The position numbers and the translations under genes are program-made. Below are positions 10,237-19,404 of a DNA stretch of 64,000 bases, one piece after another. Position 1 is the stretch's first letter. Each line of letters starts with the position of its first letter. Source of the stretch: Bedellia somnulentella (Eukaryota; Arthropoda; Insecta; Lepidoptera; Bedelliidae); NCBI GenBank assembly GCA_963576735.1, contig OY755187.1, forward strand, positions 10,850,001 to 10,914,000, given 5' to 3'. Under the pieces are notes generated by a model. It was given only the letters and a program-made list of their open reading frames with translations, was not told the DNA's origin and ran no database searches.

Positions 10237-11465
10237 ATGTATGGATCAAATCTTCTCTCTAAGGAGCATCACCGAAAAGTTCTTAGCTAAGAACCAAAAG
10301 GTGTATTGCTCCTTCATTGATTTAGAGAAGGCGTATGATAGGGTGGTAAGAAAGTGTTTATGGGAGGTGTTATCCAAGTTCGGTTTGGGGAGTCAACTTA
10401 TACGTGCATTGGTATCACTCTATGAGGATTCTAGTGCATGTGTAAGAGTAAACGGGGAAAACACTGACTGGTTCGGAATCTCTAGGGGTGTCCGACAGGG
10501 ATGTGTAGCTTCTCCGTGGCTCTTCAATTTGTTCATGGATGACTGTTTGACAGAGTTGCGTGAAAGTGATTATGGACTAAGAATGGGTGGATTCATCATT
10601 AAATGCCTCTTGTATGCTGACGATCAAGTGCTACTTGCATCATCGGCAGAAGAGTTGCAAGAGATGATGAATATTGCATGTAAGTCTTTTGTAAGAAAGG
10701 GAATGAGGGTGAATGTGGATAAGACCAAAACGATGGTTTTTGAGAGACAGGAAGATGTGACAGAATGCGTGATTGCGATTGATGGTAAGGATGTGGAACA
10801 GGTGAAGGAGTTTGTATATCTGGGAAGTTTGTTTACAAGGGATGGAAAATGTGATGAAGATATTGAGAGAAGAGTGAAAAAGGGTAATGCGATTAATGTA
10901 GCATTGGATAGCCTAATGTCTAGTCAATCGGTGTCCGAAAGGGCCCGAATGGCTGTGCATGATGCCGTTCTTGTTCCTACGCTTATGTATGGCAGTGAAT
11001 GTTGGGTGTGGCAGAAGAAGCATGAAAGCAGAGTGAATGCAGTAGAAATGAGGTCCCTCAGAAAAGTTTGTAATGTTAGGTTATGTGATCGTGTGAGGAA
11101 CGATGTGATTCGTGAAAGGTGTGGTGTAAAAGATGATATTGTAAGTAAGATAGAAAAAGGAATGTTGAGATGGTTTGGGCACATCGAGAGGATGGATGAT
11201 AGGAAATTGGTAAAAGGTATCTATAGAGCTAATGTGGAAGGTAATGTTAGTAGAGGACGGCCACGAAAGACACACTTGGACCAAATTGAAAGTGTGCTCA
11301 AAAAGGCAGGCGTCCGAAGTATGAAGAATAAAAGAGCATGTATGAAAAGATTGATGGATGTAGACGAAGCAAGAGAGGTTTGCCAGGATCGTACGAAGTG
11401 GCGATCGATAGTCTCTGCCTACCCCAATGGGAATTAACGGCGTGAGTATATGTATGTATGTATGT
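10237..11465 (+). mobile_element. RTE-type LINE, 5'-truncated insertion
   Basis: Insertion flanked by the 13-bp duplication atatatttaatat (10224-10236 and 11466-11478). The 5' part (endonuclease and the start of the RT domain) is missing, as is normal for incomplete reverse transcription. The 3' end is gcctaccccaatgggaatta, then acggcgtgag and TATG repeats. The clean duplication and uninterrupted frame indicate a recent event. Confidence 0.9.
10241..11437 (+). CDS. RTE-type LINE reverse transcriptase, C-terminal part
   Basis: 398 codons, no internal stop, ending 28 bases before the tail repeats. Reverse-transcriptase blocks in order: FIDLEKAYDRV (palm block with catalytic Asp, residues 26-36), GVRQGCVASPWLFN (83-96), the catalytic YADD box in CLLYADDQVLLAS (123-135), then VNVDKTKTM and EFVYLGSLF (thumb side). 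The C-terminal region has SECWVW, WFGHIERM and RGRPR, typical of RTE-type proteins of insects. It would copy element RNA at nicked chromosomal DNA. The first Met is internal to the original protein: a complete RTE ORF is about 1,000 residues with an N-terminal endonuclease, absent here, so the copy is not autonomous. Confidence 0.93.
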   Translation: MDQIFSLRSITEKFLAKNQKVYCSFIDLEKAYDRVVRKCLWEVLSKFGLGSQLIRALVSLYEDSSACVRVNGENTDWFGISRGVRQGCVASPWLFNLFMDDCLTELRESDYGLRMGGFIIKCLLYADDQVLLASSAEELQEMMNIACKSFVRKGMRVNVDKTKTMVFERQEDVTECVIAIDGKDVEQVKEFVYLGSLFTRDGKCDEDIERRVKKGNAINVALDSLMSSQSVSERARMAVHDAVLVPTLMYGSECWVWQKKHESRVNAVEMRSLRKVCNVRLCDRVRNDVIRERCGVKDDIVSKIEKGMLRWFGHIERMDDRKLVKGIYRANVEGNVSRGRPRKTHLDQIESVLKKAGVRSMKNKRACMKRLMDVDEAREVCQDRTKWRSIVSAYPNGN

Positions 11466-11483
11466 ATATATTTAATATTATAT

Positions 11484-11570
11484 AATACATACATACATAC
11501 ATACATATTCTCACGCCGTTAGTTCCCATTGGGGTAGGCAGAGACTATCGATCGCCACTTTGTACGATAT
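11484..11570 (-). mobile_element. RTE LINE 3' fragment, inverted
   Basis: Tail-to-tail with the preceding RTE: tacatacatattctcacgcc, gttcccattggggtaggcag and agactatcgatcgccacttt read on the minus strand as the last ~85 bp of the same LINE. It makes a near-perfect inverted repeat with 11383-11465. Short tatataata repeats at its edges may be its own target duplication. Confidence 0.85.
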
Positions 11571-11599
11571 ATAATATACAATATACATATAAATAACAT

Positions 11600-11646
11600 G
11601 CAAGAGTCCAAGACTGAGAAACAATCATTTATACTCATCACATAAA
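11600..11646 (-). repeat. SINE-L fragment
   Basis: gtccaagactgagaaacaat then catttatactcatcacataa, the 3' part of SINE-L as at 240-300. It is joined directly to the following SINE-A. Confidence 0.55.
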
Positions 11647-11823
11647 GGGTATAGGAGCTTACTAAGTGATATTTCGGCGATGTGGTTGGAGACCCGTCAC
11701 CAAAAACATTTATTATTACCATCTTTTCCCCAATCAACTCCCAAAAGTGGCTGAGGAATTTTTCATTCCAAAGGTCTGACTACCCCGTTAAGGGATTTAT
11801 AGCCGTAAGTATATGTATGTATG
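11645..11823 (+). repeat. SINE-A copy, head missing
   Basis: Starts near the gtataggagctt position of SINE-A and runs to tatagccgtaagtatatgta with TATG repeats. The 5' truncation fits incomplete reverse transcription. Confidence 0.85.
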
Positions 11824-11839
11824 TTATTATTAATTGAAA

Positions 11840-11941
11840 GTCCTTAAAAAAGACAAATTGGTGTAGGTCTGACCCGGGATTTGTACCCTCATCTTCTGCA
11901 CGACAAGCGGTGTTCTACCCACTGAGCTATCACGGTATGAC
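11840..11941 (-). repeat. SINE-T head fragment
   Basis: The minus strand gives ccgtgatagctcagtgggta with box B-like tacaaatcccgggtc, then cctacaccaatttgtctttt. Only the tRNA-like head and the first part of the body remain. Confidence 0.75.
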
Positions 11942-12040
11942 TGTCTGTTTCCAAAACAAAGAAAAGCGGAGCGGCGCCTATTTAAAATATTTCATTGTTG
12001 AAAATTAAAAGATATCTATTCGCTGTTTATTATTATTTTG

Positions 12041-12279
12041 TTGTGTAGTGTAGAATAGCACTACCCCATTTCTTCCGGTGGGTGTATGTAAGAGGCGACT
12101 AACGGTATTGGGGCTTTAAGGGATTTTTGGGTGATGCGGTTGGAGACCCATCACCAACAACCTTTATTTCACCATCTTTTCCCTACGCAACTTCCAAAGG
12201 TGGCTGAGGAATGTCTCATTCCCTAGCTCTGGCTACCCTTTCAAGGGATTTATAGCCGTGAGTATATGTATGTATGTAT
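12041..12279 (+). mobile_element. SINE-A copy, full length with target duplication
   Basis: Near-consensus, with a small deletion in the head (tgtgtagtgtagaatagcac). atatctattcgctg occurs just before (12011-12024) and just after (about 12277-12291) the element, a target-site duplication. Confidence 0.88.
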
Positions 12280-12779
12280 ATCTATTCGCTGCTTTTGCTG
12301 CACAACTATGTGTTTAATAGAAACATACATTAATTGTCATAATGAAAAAATTAACTCAACAAAACAATAATCAAAAATCTCTCTGACTCTTTGAATAACA
12401 TAAATGAGTCCATTATACATGTTAATCATCGAAATTATCTCAAAAGGGTATTCATGTCCTGAGTTCAAGTCAAATAAAGCAATAAAATTCCTAAATTAAC
12501 TCCGTACGTTCAGGTTAAAATGCTTAAGGGTTGAAGAGCCAACACAAACGGGCTGGTTTAAAAAATATCAGATATCAAAAACTCTTTTGAAATGCATATC
12601 TTCTTTGCCCGAACTACATACAATTTGAAAGGTAAAACGAGCTACAAAAAGAAGTTAACACAGACCTTGTAACAAAAACAAATAATGAGGAACAAACTTC
12701 TAGTATCCAAGGAACTCTTGGAAGACTGAAATTTTGTTTCACAGTCAAAGAGTATGTTTTATCCAAACAAAAACACTGG
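12280..12779. other. No recognised feature
   Basis: AT-rich; no exon-like or repeat signal seen. Confidence 0.4.
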
Positions 12780-13020
12780 GAACTCAAAAACCACTACAAA
12801 CGCATTTCTCGAACACTGTACGATAAAGAGATACTTTGTGCACACATCGACACGTTCCAGCCCAGACAGGACGACGAGCCTCCTGAAGAAAAGGGACACA
12901 TATACACTGAAATTGTAGTTCAGAGAGAGATGGATATAGTGATATTGACCTTGCCTCGAATGACGTCATGCGCGACCTAGCTTGCAGCTTCCAGGTGTCC
13001 AATATGATGCTGCATTATCT
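12780..13020. other. Less AT-rich block of unknown nature
   Basis: Noticeably richer in G+C than its surroundings, with tgacgtcatgcgcgacctag and several CpG. An open minus-strand frame of 72 codons covers it, but I recognise no protein domain in that frame. It could be an unclassified repeat or a regulatory patch (a CRE-like tgacgtca is present). Confidence 0.35.
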
Positions 13021-13369
13021 ATGTGTGCGTGATCCAGACCCTGAAAACTTTGAATGTGTGCTATTAAGTTGCTGTTCGAGGTATCTGTGTGCAGGTGTGT
13101 GCAAACAACTTCTGTAGGGTGTTTTTATGTGTGTGTGAGAGTGTTCGTAGCCACGTGCATTGGTTTTGTGTGTATGTGACATTGATTTGGACTAATAAGG
13201 GTTTTCATACTAAAGCGGCGCAACAGGCAGATTTTCCTAGTACAACGTATCAGTTTTATTTTAATATCAATTAGGTTGATATTGCAGGTAATGCATTCGC
13301 TTCAAATTATTATACTTCGAAATGGTATCTACTAAAAATTTATGGATTTTGTATATGCCCTATATGGAT

Positions 13370-13470
13370 GGCAGAGGCACTAATATTTCTGAGTCGCGGG
13401 ACTTTTCACAAGTTGCGCTTGTGCAGTGTATTAACGTGATAGAGGGCAGGATCGTTGCGGTTTGCCAAAT
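13370..13470 (-). repeat. SINE-T fragment, degraded
   Basis: gaggcactaatatttctgag and gtgatagagggcagg match the 3' half of SINE-T on the minus strand with many differences. Confidence 0.55.
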
Positions 13471-13663
13471 GAATAATAGTAATTCAGCAATGCGTGATTC
13501 CTTAGCATGTTTTTCCTCAGTGTTAAAATCTTAATACATATAATTTAAATCCTCAATACACATATTATATTATAAAATGAAAATTTTAAGGCCCCTGTCA
13601 AAGTATTTATTCCTATCTGCATCTGTAGCACTCCTTTATTAATATTATTTGAGCTAATTATCA

Positions 13664-13951
13664 TAACATAACATAAACGTTCACGCCGTTTATCCCCGAA
13701 GGGGTTGGCAGAGGTACCAATACTTCTGAACTCACATGGCAGCGCCATCTAGTGTCCAGAGAAGGTACCCACGTTTTGCTTAGACAGTGTACTCACGTGA
13801 TAGGGGGCAGGCCTATCGCCGTTTTGTACGAATACACTGAACACACTAAGTACAACTCAGCCATGTGGGTTTCCTCGCGATGTTTTCCCTCACCGTTAAC
13901 AACCATGATAAATTAACCACGCATATGACTTTAGAAAAGACAAATTGGTGT
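13664..13951 (-). mobile_element. SINE-T copy lacking its tRNA head
   Basis: Runs from the ATGTT-type tail and tcacgccgtttatccccgaa to aaagacaaattggtgt. The 12-bp duplication agctaattatca flanks it (13652-13663 and 13952-13963), so the missing tRNA head reflects 5' truncation at insertion. It belongs to a variant with cagcgccatctagtgtc in place of the cacgtgac segment (shared with 51393). Confidence 0.9.
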
Positions 13952-14264
13952 AGCTAATTATCAATATGTATTTTTTTCTTATTTTTAAGAGAATTATTAT
14001 TAATCTCTTATAGAGAGTTTTGAGATTTACGTATGTTGGTAACAAATATATTCTAAATAAAACAATAGTAACATTTAATCAATTTATTGTTATTACGATA
14101 ATAAATTCTGTATAACTATTTACAGTAGCTATTTATTGACAAGTTCTACGTAACATTACAAATTAAAAGTACATTCGTGGAATCAAAAATGTGAAGTTAT
14201 CACAAAATATAACTTGACAGTAACATGCCTAATAATACAATTATACATACAAATATAACTATTG

Positions 14265-14310
14265 CGCCTTATATACCTGAAGGATCGCAGAGGTACTAGG
14301 TATACAACAA
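14265..14310 (-). repeat. Possible SINE-T 3' remnant
   Basis: tatacctgaaggatcgcaga ggtacta resembles the terminal hairpin region of SINE-T. Confidence 0.35.
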
Positions 14311-15861
14311 TAAAATGACACTTAAAATAGGTCCTTCTTAATTTTACCTATGATAAGGAATATTTCTTATAACCGAGGTACATTTACTATTCATATATTG
14401 CATCTAAGTTATGGCATTTTAGAAAAACAATCTTCAATTCTTTAAGACTAAATTTACAGTATTATTTTGTACGTATATCGCGTAAAATAAGTTACTTATA
14501 ATTTATGGTTAGAGTAAAGATAAGTAGAAAGACGTAAAATACGTCTACTGACCACGAAAAGTATTTTCAGGATTTTATAAAATGCTGCACAGAGAAAGAA
14601 TAATAGCATATTTTTAAAAGTATATTGAAAATAAAATCAGATGTAAAATAATGGTGTAATAATCTTTAATCAAATTAATTTATTTTATATTTACTTTACA
14701 AAGTAAAAATTTTATCATATTCGAATATTAAATACCTTATTTTTGCATAACGAATGGGGTAGGGAAATTGAAATTTCTAAAATATCATTGATATTAATTG
14801 ACTATACAAATCTTACGCAAAATAATAGTTATCTAAAAATGTATGTACTTAGTTCTATTATCTTAACGTTTTATTAAATGATTAATTTATCAAAAATTTA
14901 TCAGTTCCATGCAAAAACTATAATAAACACTCACAAATTCATTTGAACTATGCACCTATTTATTACTAGTACGAGAACGAAAACCATTCTACTTGACAAC
15001 GCCATCTAGCGGAATGAAATGAGAGTAAAACAGTAGTAAGTTAGTGCACTTGCAAATCTTGCAATTTCTTTTCGATAGGAATGGAAATAATTCGTCTAAT
15101 AACCGAATGGCATTTTTTTCAACATTTTCTCTACGATGTATAATTTCGTTATTTATGAATTAATATCTTTACCAGATGACATAGTTGTAATGAAAATAAC
15201 ATTACATGCATATACTTCCGCTATTAATTCCCACAAGTGTACGCAAACATTATTATGTAAAAACTTTTTGTACGATCGTGGCAAACATCGTTGCACTACA
15301 TTAAATTCAAATTAAAAAAATATTGACATGTCATGAATATTGTCATGACAGGAGTAATATGTTATTAACATGGCAAAAAGCGTTGTTTATACGTTTTGCC
15401 TACAAAAAAATGTTATCGCATGCGATTCCATTACGGTGAGCGCTTAAAATCGTATTTAAACTATGTTTTTTTAATCATTGGGATACATACAGTGTTTTGG
15501 ATTTTACTTTAGAATTCCCTTGACTTGATTTTCTACTTAGTCTCTAGAATTTCACCAAACTGGCTTGAAAATATCACTTGATGAACAACAATCGGGTTAT
15601 ATTGCAAATAAATACGTACTGATATATTATTTAAATAAATTAAATAGTTAAAAATAAAAGACGTGCCAACGTTAAAATTTATCCCATCTATACGGGATTA
15701 AAAAACACATATAAACATAAAAGTTCAAGTTTACAAAAGCAAATAATAAATTATATATACCACATTAACTACCTAACATTCCTCTGATTTTGTGAAATTG
15801 AGCACAACATCCGTACGAATGTTTTACAATTCAAAAACTCTTAGAATTAACCCGCCCCTGA
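14311..15861. other. Long AT-rich stretch downstream of the GRXCR1-like gene
   Basis: No repeat family or exon recognised apart from an isolated acgccatctagcgg at 14999-15012. It lies 3' of the GRXCR1-like stop codon, so the 3' UTR and poly(A) site are probably here. Candidate AATAAA on the minus strand include those near 14868 and 14960, but none can be chosen from sequence alone. Confidence 0.4.
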
Positions 15862-15991
15862 TACCAAACTTTTTGCGACTGACAATTTTGTCGCAAGTTG
15901 CACGATTGTCGCTGTCAATGTCATAAATTTGACACTTGACAGCGACAATATTGCAACTTGCGACACAATCTCGGTCGCTAAAGATACGTAA
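15862..15991. mobile_element. Fold-back MITE (tgtcgcaagttgca family)
   Basis: Inverted arms of about 60 bp: tgtcgcaagttgcacgattg with tcgctgtcaa on the left, and its complement (ttgacagcgacaatattgca then acttgcgaca) on the right. A sister copy is at 56267. It starts 22 bp beyond the stop codon of the GRXCR1-like gene, so it is probably transcribed as part of the 3' UTR. Confidence 0.85.
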
Positions 15992-16013
15992 TCAGGGCGC
16001 CGAAAACCCTGAC

Positions 16014-16187
16014 TCAGCAGGCTTCACACCGAACCAGTCCAACCTCATCACAATTCATACACTTGAGGGCGACGAATTCCGCAGTGAAATGGTTCCTGTG
16101 AAGGCTCTTCTTAGACCCGTTGCAGATCCTGCAAGGAAGCAGTCTGAAGCCTCCGCACATTTGGCAGGTGTTACATGCGTCTGGGCT
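16014..16187 (-). CDS. GRXCR1: GRXCR1-like gene, terminal exon (cysteine-rich domain)
   Basis: The acceptor ctcttttcag precedes AGC at 16187; 57 codons follow, then TGA (16016-16014). The protein has four CxxC pairs: CQMC-like (CNTCQMC), PCRIC, KCMNC and RCEAC, with GGFRLLPC and HRNHFTAEFVALKC between them. This DnaJ-like zinc-binding arrangement is the C-terminus of GRXCR1-type proteins, which in vertebrates act on actin-rich hair-cell bundles and in insects are known mainly by homology. Phase 0 at the acceptor fits the preceding exon exactly. No frameshift or stop is seen. A MITE lies just past the stop. Confidence 0.93.
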   Translation of the reverse strand, partial: SPDACNTCQMCGGFRLLPCRICNGSKKSLHRNHFTAEFVALKCMNCDEVGLVRCEAC

Positions 16188-16271
16188 CTGAAAAGAGATA
16201 TATTGCTGTATCAATGATTTTGTGCTTTAAATGATAGAGGAAAAACTTGAACAATATAATCTACTTAATTA

Positions 16272-16481
16272 GAATCGGCTTAGAATAGAACTACCCCATT
16301 TTTCCTTGTGGGTTTTGTTAAGGATATTGGGGTTTCAAAGTTATTTTTGGGCTATGCGGTTCAAGACCCATCACCAAGAAGCGTTATTTCATAATCTTTT
16401 CCTTCCAAAAGTAACTGAGGATTTTTATATTCTGAAGCGCAGGCTACCTCTTCTTATCTATAATATATGTTTTAGCCATGA

Positions 16482-16484
<3 letters not shown>
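16272..16484 (+). repeat. SINE-A copy with TA-expanded tail
   Basis: Head aatcggcttagaatagaact through agccatgagtatata, with several small deletions. Its tail has become a pure TA microsatellite. Confidence 0.75.

Positions 16485-16526
<42 letters not shown>
16482..16526. repeat. (TA)n microsatellite
   Basis: About 22 TA units directly replacing the TATG tail of the SINE-A on its left. Confidence 0.95.
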
Positions 16527-16527
<1 letters not shown>

Positions 16528-16646
16528 CCATCTTTTCCCCACGCAACTTCCAAAAGTGGCTGAGGAATTTCTGAATCCTTAGCTCGGGCTACCCCTACTA
16601 GGGATTTATAGCTGTGAGTATATGTTTGTATATATATATATATATT
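16527..16646 (+). repeat. SINE-A copy, 5'-truncated, private variant
   Basis: Starts at taccatcttttccccacgca and ends in ctgtgagtatatgtttgtat plus (TA)n. It has the variants ctgaatccttagctcggg and cctactaggg, shared only with the fragment at 16862. Confidence 0.8.
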
Positions 16647-16861
16647 TATACAAACTCCTCCCACTTGCAAGAAATCGAAAAGCAGAAAATGCACCGCATC
16701 CACACCCGCAAACGAAAACCACAGGCAACCACAAATATGCGACGCGTTTCTACTCAACACGAGTCATTGTCGAGCAGTAGACAGATCGGCAGCTGAGTGC
16801 ATGTTGCATGAAGACTGCACGTATTTAGCGGAATTAAGCGAAGAATTTTATCAATATTAAT

Positions 16862-16990
16862 ATGAACCTTTATTTTACCATCTTTTCCCCACGCAACTTC
16901 CAAAAGTGGCTGAGGAATTTCTGAATCCTTAGCTCGGGCTACCCCTACTTCAATACAATAAAATAAAGGTTGTTGGTGATGGGACACATT
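16862..16990. repeat. SINE-A fragment followed by an inverted piece
   Basis: 16862-16951 (plus) duplicates the private variant of the 16527 copy. 16955-16984 then reads aaaataaaggttgttggtga tggg, the same SINE region in reverse orientation. The two pieces can pair. Confidence 0.75.
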
Positions 16991-17029
16991 ATATTACCTA
17001 TAAATATATATATAGGTAATATAATGTGT
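16984..17029. repeat. Perfect 19-bp inverted repeat
   Basis: acacattatattacctata (16984-17002) and its exact reverse complement (17011-17029), separated by 8 bases, inside a TA-rich tract that continues to about 17060. Confidence 0.95.
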
Positions 17030-17221
17030 ATATATATATATAATATATATATAGGTAAATTATTCTATTATATTTATATCTTGTAAGATACTAACTCGAC
17101 GATATAGTAAATGTAATACACCCTTTTTTCAGAAGTACTTGTACCTCTATCTCTATCCCCGGGGGATGATATGCGTAGATAATGAGCCTCAAAGTCTAAA
17201 AAATATCTAAATGGCTTGGTC

Positions 17222-17335
17222 GATAATCCTGCCCTCTATCACGTGCGTAAGGGTCTGGTGTGTCTAATGTCACGTGATGTTCAGAAGTGTTAGTATCTGT
17301 GCCAACCTCTTCTGGGATATATGGCGTGAACGTTT
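17222..17335 (+). repeat. SINE-T 3' half
   Basis: cctgccctctatcacgtgcg through tcacgtgatgttcagaagtg to atatatggcgtgaacgtttg. The central part near 17245-17260 is deleted compared with the copies at 35792 and 40459. Confidence 0.8.
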
Positions 17336-17599
17336 GAGCTGGTATGGGCTTCCGCGAAGTTATATAGCTAGTTTGTAAAAAATAGGTATCTAGTTCAAAA
17401 TTCTGGTTCCAAGCACTTATACTTTCGCTAACGGATAAGCATGATGGTAGCGATGAAAAAAAATGTGTTATATTTTATAATACCAACAGGCTTAATCTGT
17501 CTCTCGGCTTCTTTATGAGTTTTAGCTTTGTAGTATTGGTTTCGACTTCTTACCCATTTTTGACTGTTGCATACCTAGTAAGAGCGACCTTTTAACAAG

Positions 17600-17715
17600 A
17601 TATCGTCTGGTATAAAACAGCTATCTTGTACGCACTTACTTAGTATCGTATACTGTCATCTCATTCTTACCAATATCGTGACGATAAAATAGGGCTCGGG
17701 CTAGGCCTACTGATG
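17600..17715 (-). repeat. SINE-V fragment
   Basis: Contains tatcgtatactgtcatctca and tatcgtgacgataaaatagg, the body of SINE-V (compare 56228 plus). It abuts the head-truncated SINE-A that follows. Confidence 0.7.
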
Positions 17716-18137
17716 TCATAAGAGGCGACTTCGAGTATTAGTACTTTTTAAGCAGATCGCACTCTCAGAACGAAAGAGGCGCAACTCAAAAATAGTGATA
17801 TTGAGTTACATTCATAGAGAGACATAAAAAAGTATGTTCTAAAACAAAGGCACTTATTGTTATAGGGTCGGAAAATTCGCTATCCTGTTTTTTTAACAAT
17901 TAGTGCCTTTGTTTTACTATTCATCGCATTGAGCGTACCTTTTTATGTCTCTCTAGGATTGTAACTCAATATCACTATTTTTGAGTTGAGCCTCTTTCGT
18001 TCTGAGAGTGCGCGATGTTGAGCGATATGTCTGGAGACCCATCATCAATCATCGTTTATTTTGCAATCTTTTCCTCACACAAATACCAAAACTATCTACT
18101 TCTGGGATTAATAGCCATGAGTATATTTGTATGTTAT
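17716..18137 (+). repeat. SINE-A copy split by a MITE
   Basis: Left part 17716-17757 (tgtcataagaggcgact to tttttaagcagat), right part 18013-18137 (gatgttgagcgatatgtctg to agccatgagtatatttgtat). The two join to one SINE-A once the MITE is removed. Confidence 0.8.
17758..18012. mobile_element. Fold-back MITE with ~105-bp arms
   Basis: Left end cgcactctcagaacgaaaga, right end its complement. The arms run about 105 bp each, including aactcaaaaatagtgatatt and agagagacataaaaa, around a ~30-bp centre. It inserted into SINE-A; a target duplication could not be fixed because the flanks themselves are similar, so the superfamily is open. Confidence 0.88.
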
Positions 18138-18603
18138 ACTGAGCGTAAAAATGAATGAAAGAAAACTACATTGAAACATCCGTTACAAGTGCTCAATAAT
18201 AAAGGTTTTCATAATCTTACATAAGCGAGTAAATAAACCGGCAACCTGTACTGGACTTTCAATTTACACCATAAAGTACACGGCGGCATTTCAAAAAGCC
18301 AAATTATCGCCGAGATCACAAGTTTTTGCGAAAGTGAGGCGTGGCTCTTAAATATTTTTCTCGTAAGTTCTCGATTTACGTAAGTTTGGGACGCATATTT
18401 GCGATGAAACTTCATTAAACAAATCTGTTATCCTTAAAAGGATCGGAGGCAATGGAGTAAGTTCTCGTATTCATATTGATATTACTGATTGGCTAAGTTT
18501 AAGGCTTTTGGGTTCGATATTCATTGTTTATCTAGAACGCCTGCCGTTTAATAGCGTATATGTATAGTTTAACAACTTCAGATTTTACATTTTATTAGTG
18601 CAA

Positions 18604-18904
18604 GCTGTGTAGTTTCGGCTTAGAATAGGACTACTCCAGGGAAAAGACCGTAAAATAAAGGTTGTTGGTGATGGGTCTCCAACCGCATCGCCCAAAAATC
18701 ACTTAAATAGAACTGCAGGGCAAGCTCGAGCCGTGTTTGAACTAGTTATCGCGTGGGATAAAGCAGCCATCTCTTACGCACTTACTTAGATCGTATACTG
18801 CCATCTCATTCTAACCGTTATCGAGTCGATAAAGTAGCGCTCGTGCTTGCTCTTCTGATACCCTAAGTCGTCTCTTACGATCACCCATGGAAACCTCCAG
18901 TTAG
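18604..18904 (-). repeat. Rearranged SINE-A with nested SINE-V
   Basis: 18604-18636 is a SINE-A head on the plus strand. 18640-18711 is the SINE-A middle on the minus strand (aaggttgttggtgatgggtc), and it resumes at 18865-18898 (ccctaagtcgtctcttacga) after a SINE-V insertion. Confidence 0.75.
18714..18864 (-). mobile_element. SINE-V copy nested in SINE-A
   Basis: gagccgtgtttgaactagtt, gcgtgggataaagcagccat and gtgcttgctcttctgat match SINE-V at 56440-56590 in reverse. The tRNA-like head is absent. Confidence 0.75.
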
Positions 18905-18987
18905 TATAGCAGTTAGTATAACCTCCACCTAAAACAGTTTCGCTTAAGTACTTACAGACTACATTGTACAAGTAATACATTACTTAC

Positions 18988-19053
18988 CTTATATGGTTTC
19001 AGCATCTTCCTCAAATCTCCACTTTCGTTTAGCTTTTCAACAGTATCTGCATC
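18988..19053 (-). CDS. GRXCR1: GRXCR1-like gene, linker exon
   Basis: The acceptor ttttattttcag precedes GAT at 19053 and the donor gtaagt follows AAG at 18988. The 66 nt encode DADTVEKLNESGDLRKMLKP followed by YK, 22 residues in phase 0 at both ends. This is the end of the glutaredoxin-like fold (the 'DA.TV..LNE.G.L..ML..Y' strand-helix) linking to the cysteine-rich tail. It continues the reading frame of the exon at 34702 (…GQHVG | DADTV…) and of the terminal exon (…KPYK | SPDAC…). Confidence 0.95.
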
Positions 19054-19237
19054 CTGAAAATAAAAAACGTACCGTTTAAAAGATACACTTCATCACTTCT
19101 ACGGTTAAATCCGACTGTTATAGTATTTTTTACAAATTTTTAATGTATGGTTGACAAAAGGAAAAAAAATACTTGTAAAATATCTCGAGACTTTAATTTT
19201 AATCAATGTAATAAAATGGGCATAAAAAAACATAAGA

Positions 19238-19404
19238 GGCAGTCAGAGCTTTAAAAATATTAATTCCTCAGCCACTTTGGAAGTGGAGTGACTAAAAGAT
19301 GATAAAATAAAGGATGGTTGGTGATGGATCTCTTGCCACCCCAAAAACACCTTAAGTCACCTCTCACGACACCCGCGAGGCGAAATGGGTTTCTAGCATT
19401 CTAA
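19238..19404 (-). repeat. SINE-A copy, ends eroded
   Basis: Body recognisable from aattcctcagccactttgg to gtcacctctcacgac and gaaatgggttt. The middle carries small deletions (gatctcttgccaccccaaaa). It lies about 185 bp upstream of the linker exon, in the large intron. Confidence 0.75.

Noticed and set aside
10924..11506. Minus-strand open frames across 10924-11506
   Set aside because: Antisense to the RTE reverse transcriptase.
12784..13002. 72-codon minus-strand frame with several Cys
   Set aside because: No recognisable family and no exon signals; kept only as a composition anomaly.
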